Source: an uncultured Helcococcus sp.
GTDB lineage: Bacteria; Bacillota; Clostridia; Tissierellales; Peptoniphilaceae
DNA length: 5,195 bases
NCBI RefSeq assembly: GCF_946998255.1
Contig: NZ_CAMPYN010000068.1
Location: forward strand, 1-5,195
Reading direction: 5' to 3'
The position numbers and the translations under genes are program-made. Under the pieces are notes generated by a model. It was not told where the DNA came from. It did not search any database and saw only the letters and a program-made list of their open reading frames with translations. Shown piece after piece: positions 1 through 5,195 of the stretch (its first letter is position 1; each line of letters begins with the position of its first letter).

Positions 1-29
1 TTTTAAGTTTCCTCGTCTTTTTTGTGTTT

Positions 30-56
30 GGGACTTATGCAACAGCCCCTTTTTTT
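30..56 (+). terminator. Weak hairpin plus T-run: intrinsic terminator or IS end
   Basis: GGGACT (30-35) and AGCCCC (44-49) can pair as three G-C pairs, an A/C mismatch, then C-G and T-A, closing an eight-base loop. Seven T (50-56) follow directly. This is the form of a short rho-independent terminator on the + strand for a gene to the left of the window. The stem is weak for that role. The right half, GCAACAGCCCC, also resembles, from memory, the outer end of IS1182-family inverted repeats (GGGGCTGTTGC read from the element edge inward). In that case an insertion sequence would lie to the left and end near base 49. The sequence alone does not decide between the two. Bases 1-29 show no gene I can support. 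Confidence 0.4.
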
Positions 57-59
57 ATA

Positions 60-90
60 TTTACAATAAACTTTTCAGCTATGGTAAAAT
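60..90 (+). promoter_or_regulatory. Sigma-A-type promoter with extended -10, upstream of the abi-sbcDC block
   Basis: TAAAAT at 85-90 is one base from the TATAAT consensus and is preceded by TG at 82-83 with one intervening base, which makes an extended -10. TTTACA at 60-65 can act as the -35 box, although the 19-base spacer is long; extended -10 promoters tolerate a poor -35. Transcription would start near base 97, right at the ribosome site AGAGGTGA (96-103), giving a leader of only about ten bases. I see no other good promoter before sbcD or sbcC, so this one probably serves all three genes. Confidence 0.65.
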
Positions 91-106
91 TATATAGAGG
101 TGACTT

Positions 107-1054
107 ATGTTTGAATATTTTAAATCGACTGACCAACAAATTGATATATTAAAATCTAGAGGACTTATTATAAATGATGAGAAAAGAGCTAAGGAAGTCT
201 TACTTAGATACAATTATTATAAAATAATAAATGCTACCCTTCCTTTTTTTACAGAAAAATCCAAAAATGGAAAGTTTAAATATAGAGAAGGAACTAATTT
301 TTTAGACTTATATGAGGTCCATCATTTTGACAAGGAATTGAAAAAGATATTGCTTTCACAAATGCTTGAAATAGAAAGAATAGCAAGGTCTATTATTTCC
401 TATAAATTTACTGAAAAATATCCTAAAAAGAATTCTTATTTGAATGCGGATAATTATAACAAACAGGACAAGTCTTTTGCTTTGATCACTATCGATAGTA
501 TAAAAGAGACAATAGAAAAATATAGGGAAGAGGATAATTATAATAAATCTATAAATTACTATTTAAATAAATATGGCTTTGTACCTTTTTGGTTTATCAT
601 AAACTTCTTATCTTTTGGCAGGGTTGTAAATATATATGAAATCTTAGATTATAAGCTAAAAGAAGATATAGCTGATGAATTCCAAAAATTTGTAGAAGAA
701 AATTTATCTTTAGACATGAGAGAATTTCTGACTCCATCCATGCTTGAATCATTTTTAAGAAGTGCGAAAGATATTAGAAATATAGCTGCCCACGATAATT
801 TAATCTTGGGGCATAGATTTGATGATGTTGAATATTTCCAATGCATCCATTCCAAATATGGGATAAAGAAAAATGATAAAAGAACAAAACTTTTTGATAG
901 TATGGTAATTCTCCAAGCTCTTATTCCACAGGCTTATTTTAAAGATATTACAAAAGAAATTGAATTATTAGTAGAAGATTTAAAATCTAGGATAGATGCT
1001 AGAGCCTTTGAATTGATCATGGATGCTATAGGATATAGGAAAGAGGTAGATTGA
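107..1054 (+). CDS. Abi family protein (Abi_2 domain, AbiD/AbiF-like, predicted HEPN ribonuclease)
   Basis: This 315-aa soluble protein has the features of the Abi_2 family (AbiD/AbiF of lactococcal plasmids), which aborts phage infection. Near the N-terminus (residues 12-49) is the family opening: an I-x-x-L-K-S-R-G-L stretch, an acidic D-E-K pair and R-Y-N-Y-Y-K. Next come E-I-E-R-I-A-R-S at 88-95, Y-L-N-A-D-N-Y around 111-117, and V-P-F-W-F (159-163) followed by L-S-F-G near 168-171. The core motif is R224-N-I-A-A-H229, the R-x4-H signature of HEPN domains, which in many relatives forms an RNase active site at a dimer interface. There is no signal peptide or membrane segment, so it should act in the cytoplasm. 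The start is the ATG at 107, with AGAGGTGA just upstream. Its stop overlaps the sbcD start by one base, implying co-transcription and coupled translation. The family call is firm; an RNase or anti-phage role for this protein is inferred from the family, and its target is unknown. Confidence 0.85.
   Translation: MFEYFKSTDQQIDILKSRGLIINDEKRAKEVLLRYNYYKIINATLPFFTEKSKNGKFKYREGTNFLDLYEVHHFDKELKKILLSQMLEIERIARSIISYKFTEKYPKKNSYLNADNYNKQDKSFALITIDSIKETIEKYREEDNYNKSINYYLNKYGFVPFWFIINFLSFGRVVNIYEILDYKLKEDIADEFQKFVEENLSLDMREFLTPSMLESFLRSAKDIRNIAAHDNLILGHRFDDVEYFQCIHSKYGIKKNDKRTKLFDSMVILQALIPQAYFKDITKEIELLVEDLKSRIDARAFELIMDAIGYRKEVD
1042..1046 (+). promoter_or_regulatory. Ribosome binding site deciding the sbcD start
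   Basis: AGAGG at 1042-1046 lies inside the end of the abi gene, seven bases before the ATG at 1054 and only four before the in-frame TTG at 1051. Spacing and codon type both favour the ATG. SbcD homologues also begin with a short M-R/K-[FIL] opening, which fits. The abi stop TGA (1052-1054) and the ATG share one base, the usual form of a termination-reinitiation junction. Confidence 0.7.
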
Positions 1055-2190
1055 TGAGATTTATGCATCTTGCAGACTTGCATTTGGGGAAAAATGTGAA
1101 TGGTTATTCCTTGATAAAAGACCAGGAATACGCCCTTGAACAAATAATAAAACTCCTAAAAAAGGAGAAGATAGATACCTTGCTCATTGCTGGAGATATT
1201 TACCAAAGTTCAGTTCCTAGCATAGAGGCTACAAAACTATTTTCTAAATTTTTATCTCAGTTAAAAGATTTAAAAATGAAAGTTTTGGTTATAAGTGGTA
1301 ACCATGATTCTTCTGATAGGTTAGCCTATGCAAATAGCTTTTTGAAAGATTCTGAAATTTACATATCTGATACTTATAGTGGAGAAATTGAATGTGTAAG
1401 ACTTGAAGATGAATATGGGCCAATAAATTTTTATTTATTTCCATACTTAAAACCTTCAGATGTCAGACCCTATTTTGAAGAAAAAATATCTAGCTATGAA
1501 GAGGCCATTAGGGCAGTTATAGATTCTATAGAAATAAATGAAGAAGAAAGAAATATTATCCTTTCCCACCAATTTATATTAAATGCTGAATTATCAGATT
1601 CAGAAGAAATATATGCTGGTTTATTAGAGGCTGTTTCTGAAAAACTATATGATAAGTTTGACTATGTAGCCCTAGGCCATATCCATAAAAAGCAAAACTT
1701 TTTGGGAGGTAAGGCAAGATACCCTGGAGCCTTATTAAAGTTTTCTGCTACAGAAGCAAACTATGATAAAACCATAACTATAGTAAACTTAAAAGAAAAA
1801 AACAATCTAATAGTTGAAGAATTTAAGATTGATTATATGAGAGATATGAGGATAATAAAAGGTTTTTATAAGGACATCATAGAGGCTTCAAAAAATGATA
1901 AAGCTAGGGAAGACTATATTCATATTGAGCTTTTGGATGAAGATGAAATCTATGATGGTTTTAATCAATTAAGAAATATTTATCCAAATATCATGACCTA
2001 TAAGTACAAAGATAGGCAGGTAAATGTAGAAGATTTAGAAGATTTTGCTGAAAAAACTGACAACAAAACTCCACTTGATTTATTTACAGAATTTTATCAA
2101 ACAATATTAGGAAAAAATATAACAGATGATAAGTTGGAAATTATAAAAAGCGAAATAGAAGATATATGGGGGAATGATGAGAGTAACTAG
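1054..2190 (+). CDS. sbcD: Exonuclease subunit SbcD (Mre11-type metallophosphoesterase)
   Basis: SbcD is the nuclease subunit of SbcCD. It is a Mn-dependent double-strand exonuclease and hairpin endonuclease that trims blocked ends and cuts palindromic structures in the cytoplasm. All five phosphoesterase motifs are present in the 378-aa product: D8-L-H10, G47-D48, G82-N-H84-D85, H172 in L-S-H-Q-F, and G208-H209-I-H211. These supply the ligands of the two-metal centre, and their spacing matches known SbcD proteins. After the catalytic domain come the Y-P-G-A-L-L-K-F-S segment (223-231) and a C-terminal capping and SbcC-binding region (about 245-378). The length is normal for the family (about 380-400). 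ATG 1054 is preferred to TTG 1051 because of ribosome-site spacing. The gene overlaps abi by one base and sbcC by 14 bases, so the three are very likely one operon. I see no damage or missing residues. Confidence 0.96.
   Translation: MRFMHLADLHLGKNVNGYSLIKDQEYALEQIIKLLKKEKIDTLLIAGDIYQSSVPSIEATKLFSKFLSQLKDLKMKVLVISGNHDSSDRLAYANSFLKDSEIYISDTYSGEIECVRLEDEYGPINFYLFPYLKPSDVRPYFEEKISSYEEAIRAVIDSIEINEEERNIILSHQFILNAELSDSEEIYAGLLEAVSEKLYDKFDYVALGHIHKKQNFLGGKARYPGALLKFSATEANYDKTITIVNLKEKNNLIVEEFKIDYMRDMRIIKGFYKDIIEASKNDKAREDYIHIELLDEDEIYDGFNQLRNIYPNIMTYKYKDRQVNVEDLEDFAEKTDNKTPLDLFTEFYQTILGKNITDDKLEIIKSEIEDIWGNDESN
2168..2173 (+). promoter_or_regulatory. Ribosome binding site for sbcC, inside the sbcD end
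   Basis: GGGGGA at 2168-2173 is the only purine-rich stretch close to the tandem ATGATG at 2174-2179. From the last G (2172) it is one base to the first ATG and four to the second, so the second (2177) is the better start. The site is weak, and expression probably depends on ribosomes arriving from sbcD, whose stop is at 2188-2190. Confidence 0.5.
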
Positions 2191-4915
2191 GCTTGAACTC
2201 CAAGCTTTTGGACCCTTTAAAAACAAAGAAATAATTGATTTTGATAAGTTTGGTGAAGAAGGTTTATTTTTGATTTCTGGGCAAACAGGATCAGGAAAAA
2301 CTTCTATTTTTGATGCTATTTCCTATGCCTTATTTGATAGTTCTTCTACAGGTGATAGAAATGAAGGAATGTTGAGATATTCTGGTGCAGACTTGGATAC
2401 GGACACCTATGTGAAGTTATCATTTGTTTATAGAGGTAAAGCTTACACTATAAAGAGATATCCTGAATATCTTAGAAATAAATTGAGAGGACAAGGAACT
2501 ACTCTTTCAAAAAAATCTGTAGAATTAAAATTGCCAGATGGTCAATATATAAGTGGGGTCAATGAAGTCAATACTTATATAAAGGACCTCTTGGGAATAA
2601 ATAAAGACCAGTTCAATCAAATCATGATGCTTGCCCAGGGTAAATTTATGAAATTTATAAAAGCTAGCAATGATGATAAGGCGAAATTGTTTAGAGAAAT
2701 TTTTGCAACAGAAAAATTTAATAGGCTTGAACAAAATATAAGAGAAAAATATTCTAAAATAAATTCGGACCTAAGTGTTTTAATGACAAGTAAAGAAAAT
2801 ACTATAGAAAATTTTATAGTGGCTTCTGAATATTACGATGATTTTATAGAGGCTAAACTTTCTTCAGGTCAGGAATTGATTGACTTTCTGTATAGATACA
2901 AAGATAGCCAAGAAGCAGAGATAAGTAAGCTTACAAAAAAGATAGATGAAGAAAGTAAAATTATAAGCAAAGACCAAGCTCTATTAGATAAGGTCTATAC
3001 TTATATGGAAACAAAAGATAAACTGGTAAAATCTCAAAAAGACTTAGAGAAATTAGAACTTGATTTTGAAGATGCTAAGAAAGAATATGAGGGTCTCGAT
3101 AAAAAAGAAAAGACTGTAATTGACTTAAATAGGACCTTGGATAGGTTAAGCGATGAAAAAGACAAGCTTAAAATTATAAAAGATTTGAAAAAAAATATTT
3201 ATTCATTAGAAGATGAAATTGCTAGTCATGAAAAAAACTTGCTAGGAATTCAATCAGACATTAAAGATCTAACTAGCCAGTTTGATAAAATAGAAGAATT
3301 TATAAAAAATAATTCAGTTAAAAAAGAAGAAAAAATAGTCTTGGAAAATAAAAAAGATAAACTTGAAGAAAAAGTTTCAACTCTAAAAGAAATAAAAAAT
3401 ATGATAGCTGACCTTGAAGCTGCAAGAAAAGACCACCAAGTTTATGAAGAAAAATATAGGCTAAAAAAAGAAGAATTAGACAAAAAGCAAGGTGAATATA
3501 AACATTTAGAAGACTTATACTTTGAATACCAAGCAGGCATATTAGCTTCTAAAATAAAAGAGGGTCAAGCTTGTCCAGTTTGTGGGTCTACCCACCATCC
3601 AAATAAGGCTTCTTTAAGTGACTCTGTGCCTGAAAAAGAAGATTTAGACCTAAAAAAAAGTCAAGTAAATTCATTGTCACAAGAGTTTGAAAAGATTAAA
3701 GTAACTTTGATAAATAAAAATAACGAAAAAGATAATCTAGACAAACAAATTGAAGACAAATCGGCTAAAGAAAAGATAAATAGGGAAGATTTGAACAAGG
3801 CTCTTGAAGATAAGAAGGCTAAGCTTGACCAAGTTAAAAATCAAATAAGTGATACAGAAAATATTTTAACTGACCTTGAGACTAAGGAAGAGGAAAAGAT
3901 CGGATTAAAAAATAAAGTCTCAAAAAAAGAAAAAGAACTAAATACGATAAATGAAAAATTAATTTCTTCAAAAGAAAAGTTAAATAACTATAAAATTAGA
4001 AAAGAAGAGGAAGTTAAAAAGCTATCCTATAAGGATCCAATAAAGTTAGATGAAGAGTTAGAAAATGTAGCTTTGCAGCTTAAAAACTTAGATCAAGATA
4101 TGAAAGAGATAAAAACTAAGTACCAGACAGCAAACAACAAGTACATTTCAAAGGGTCAAGAAATAGATAGTCTAAAGGATTCCTTAGACGAAAAATACAA
4201 TATAGATCCTGAAAGTATTGAATTAGACTTGAAAGAAAAAACGGACATATTAAAAGATTTAAGAGAAGATTTAACTAAATTCAAAGCAAACTTAATAACA
4301 AATAATAAGAATTTAGACCTCTTAGAAAAAATCGAAAAAGATCTTGGGAAAAAAGAAAAAGATTATCAAAATTACACTGAAATATATAAATTATTGAGTG
4401 GGCAAGTGAGTGGAGTTGGCAAGGTAAAGTTTGAAACTTTTATCCAACTAAAATACTTTGACCAAGTCTTGCAGTCTGCCAATAAGAGACTTTATGAAAT
4501 GACCCAGGGTAAATTTTCTCTAAAGAGAAAGGTAAATCCTACTAATAAAAACTCTCAAATGGGCTTGGATATAGAAGTTATAGATCACCACAATCAAACT
4601 ATTAGAGATGTAAATACCCTATCAGGTGGAGAAGGCTTCCAAGCTTCCTTATCACTAGCCTTAGGATTATCAGACATTGTTCAAATGAATGCGGGTGGCA
4701 TACAATTAGATTCAATGTTTATAGATGAGGGATTTGGTAGTTTAGATACGGAAACCCTGGCCAGTGTAATGAAAAACCTAAGTAAAATATCTAACTCAAA
4801 TAAATTAGTAGGTATCATATCTCATGTAGAAATACTTAAAGAGCAGATAGACAAGAAAATATTGGTAGAAAAAAATAAATCTGGATATTCTAGAGTGGTT
4901 AAACAAATTTATTGA
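2177..4915 (+). CDS. sbcC: Exonuclease subunit SbcC (Rad50-type SMC-like ATPase)
   Basis: SbcC is the ATPase and DNA-tethering subunit that gates SbcD. In the 912-aa product the N-terminal half-ATPase opens with F-G-P-F (11-14) and carries the Walker A loop G35-Q-T-G-S-G-K41-T-S. The Q-loop Q154 lies in M-L-A-Q-G-K-F. A Lys/Glu-rich coiled coil runs from about 185 to 455, followed by the zinc hook C466-P-V-C469 with G-S-T-H-H-P after it, which joins two SbcC molecules through one zinc. The returning coiled coil spans about 485-735. The C-terminal half-ATPase has the signature L815-S-G-G-E, Walker B ending F-I-D850-E851, D-loop S-L-D (855-857) and switch histidine H883. All active residues are intact. 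The protein is shorter than E. coli SbcC (1048 aa), apparently through shorter arms. It starts in the 3' end of sbcD; the ATG at 2174 is an alternative start one codon longer. Function is certain at family level. Confidence 0.96.
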   Translation: MRVTRLELQAFGPFKNKEIIDFDKFGEEGLFLISGQTGSGKTSIFDAISYALFDSSSTGDRNEGMLRYSGADLDTDTYVKLSFVYRGKAYTIKRYPEYLRNKLRGQGTTLSKKSVELKLPDGQYISGVNEVNTYIKDLLGINKDQFNQIMMLAQGKFMKFIKASNDDKAKLFREIFATEKFNRLEQNIREKYSKINSDLSVLMTSKENTIENFIVASEYYDDFIEAKLSSGQELIDFLYRYKDSQEAEISKLTKKIDEESKIISKDQALLDKVYTYMETKDKLVKSQKDLEKLELDFEDAKKEYEGLDKKEKTVIDLNRTLDRLSDEKDKLKIIKDLKKNIYSLEDEIASHEKNLLGIQSDIKDLTSQFDKIEEFIKNNSVKKEEKIVLENKKDKLEEKVSTLKEIKNMIADLEAARKDHQVYEEKYRLKKEELDKKQGEYKHLEDLYFEYQAGILASKIKEGQACPVCGSTHHPNKASLSDSVPEKEDLDLKKSQVNSLSQEFEKIKVTLINKNNEKDNLDKQIEDKSAKEKINREDLNKALEDKKAKLDQVKNQISDTENILTDLETKEEEKIGLKNKVSKKEKELNTINEKLISSKEKLNNYKIRKEEEVKKLSYKDPIKLDEELENVALQLKNLDQDMKEIKTKYQTANNKYISKGQEIDSLKDSLDEKYNIDPESIELDLKEKTDILKDLREDLTKFKANLITNNKNLDLLEKIEKDLGKKEKDYQNYTEIYKLLSGQVSGVGKVKFETFIQLKYFDQVLQSANKRLYEMTQGKFSLKRKVNPTNKNSQMGLDIEVIDHHNQTIRDVNTLSGGEGFQASLSLALGLSDIVQMNAGGIQLDSMFIDEGFGSLDTETLASVMKNLSKISNSNKLVGIISHVEILKEQIDKKILVEKNKSGYSRVVKQIY

Positions 4916-4941
4916 TTGTAATTTAATATAGGTGTGATAAT
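4912..4941 (+). promoter_or_regulatory. Predicted promoter for the membrane-protein gene
   Basis: TTGATT (4912-4917), which overlaps the sbcC stop codon, and GATAAT (4936-4941) are separated by 18 bases and could be the -35 and -10. TG at 4933-4934 adds an extended -10. Transcription would start near 4948, giving a leader of about 15 bases with the ribosome site GGAG at 4953-4956, six bases from the ATG at 4963. It suggests that the downstream gene is not only read from the sbcDC promoter. Confidence 0.55.
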
Positions 4942-4951
4942 ATCTATATTA
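4924..4951 (+). repeat. 8-bp perfect inverted repeat around the -10 box, possible operator
   Basis: TAATATAG (4924-4931) is the exact reverse complement of CTATATTA (4944-4951), with 12 bases between. The dyad brackets the predicted -10 (4936-4941) and reaches past the likely start of transcription, the place where a repressor would bind. No T-run follows, so it is not a terminator. Because it is mostly A and T, a chance match is possible. No regulator is encoded in the window. Confidence 0.35.
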
Positions 4952-4962
4952 TGGAGTGAAAA

Positions 4963-5195
4963 ATGAAGAAAACAATTATGGGACTTAGATCATTAAAAAC
5001 AATTATAGCTGTAACTATAGCTTATTTTGTAGGTTATTTTATACCTAATTTAAGTGAAGCCTTGATGGCAGCAGCCGCTATAACTGCTATGGATATATCA
5101 ATTTCTGATTCTTTTAGATCAGGATTTGTTAGGATATTTACAAATATAATAGCTATTGCGACATCTTTTATACTTCAAAGTTTAAATTTAGTTAA
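4963..5195 (+). CDS. Aromatic acid exporter family / FUSC-type membrane protein, N-terminal part (cut by window end)
   Basis: The ATG at 4963, six bases after GGAG, opens a reading frame of 77 codons that runs out of the window without a stop. It begins M-K-K-T-I-M-G-L-R-S-L-K-T and continues with hydrophobic stretches at about residues 11-27, 33-47 and 57-73, so it is an inner-membrane protein with at least two or three membrane helices. The G-L-R-S-L-K-T-I-I-A-V opening, the alanine-rich second helix (A-A-A-A-I-T-A) and the S-F-R-S-G-F-V-R-I-F segment at 50-59 match the N-terminus of the ArAE_1/FUSC group. That group is annotated as aromatic acid exporters, although substrates are rarely known in Firmicutes. 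The usual cytoplasmic C-terminal domain lies outside the window. It has its own predicted promoter and follows sbcC by 47 bases. The family call is likely; the substrate is unknown. Confidence 0.75.
   Translation, partial: MKKTIMGLRSLKTIIAVTIAYFVGYFIPNLSEALMAAAAITAMDISISDSFRSGFVRIFTNIIAIATSFILQSLNLV

Noticed and set aside
1..106. Structured antitoxin RNA upstream of the Abi gene, as described for some abiF loci (abiF RNA motif)
   Set aside because: Apart from the small 30-49 hairpin I see no multi-stem structure, and only 106 bases are visible. A covariance-model search with more upstream sequence would be decisive.
649..855. Minus-strand open frame of 68 codons within the abi gene
   Set aside because: It lies wholly opposite the coding frame, has no ribosome site and no family resemblance, and is a by-product of the + strand codons.
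1051..1053. TTG at 1051 as the sbcD start
   Set aside because: It is only four bases from AGAGG, while the adjacent ATG at 1054 has better spacing and the common start codon.
934..1143. Minus-strand open frame of 69 codons across the abi-sbcD junction
   Set aside because: It spans two well-supported genes on the other strand and has no recognisable motif.
2525..2734. Minus-strand open frame of 69 codons within sbcC
   Set aside because: It lies opposite the conserved Q-loop region of sbcC; the composition is a mirror of the real gene.
3188..3659. Two A8 tracts in sbcC (3188-3195 and 3652-3659) as possible phase-variation or slippage sites
   Set aside because: Runs of this length are expected in Lys-rich coiled-coil coding at this base composition, and the frame is intact through both.

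Overview
The window is AT-rich low-GC Firmicutes-type DNA, roughly 70% A+T by eye. AGA/AGG arginine codons are frequent, AGAGG/GGAG ribosome sites are common, and all genes lie on the + strand. The composition and the SbcC type would suit an anaerobic Gram-positive coccus of the Peptoniphilaceae (Anaerococcus/Peptoniphilus-like). This is an inference from style, not an identification.

Layout: bases 1-59 hold no gene. They contain a GGGACT...AGCCCC hairpin followed by seven T, which reads either as a weak intrinsic terminator of an upstream unit or as the outer end of an IS1182-type element lying to the left. A promoter with an extended -10 (about 60-90) then drives a tightly packed three-gene block. 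The first gene is an Abi_2 (AbiD/AbiF-like) protein of 315 aa with a HEPN-type R-x4-H motif. Next comes SbcD, the Mre11-type nuclease (378 aa), whose ATG shares one base with the abi stop. Last is SbcC, the Rad50-type ATPase (912 aa), which starts inside the end of sbcD. After 47 bases with no terminator, a second promoter, with an 8-bp inverted repeat bracketing its -10, precedes the first 77 codons of a FUSC/ArAE-type membrane protein (aromatic acid exporter family) that runs off the window.

How they work together: SbcC and SbcD form the SbcCD complex, an ATP-gated nuclease that cuts DNA hairpins, palindromes and blocked ends. All the catalytic, ATP-binding and zinc-hook residues I looked for are present, so the complex should be active. 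The notable point is the arrangement. A predicted abortive-infection HEPN protein is the promoter-proximal gene of the sbcDC operon and appears translationally coupled to it, which raises the testable idea of a defence role or of a toxin that monitors SbcCD. The exporter fragment has its own promoter and is probably functionally unrelated. Nothing else in the window points to a wholly new system.
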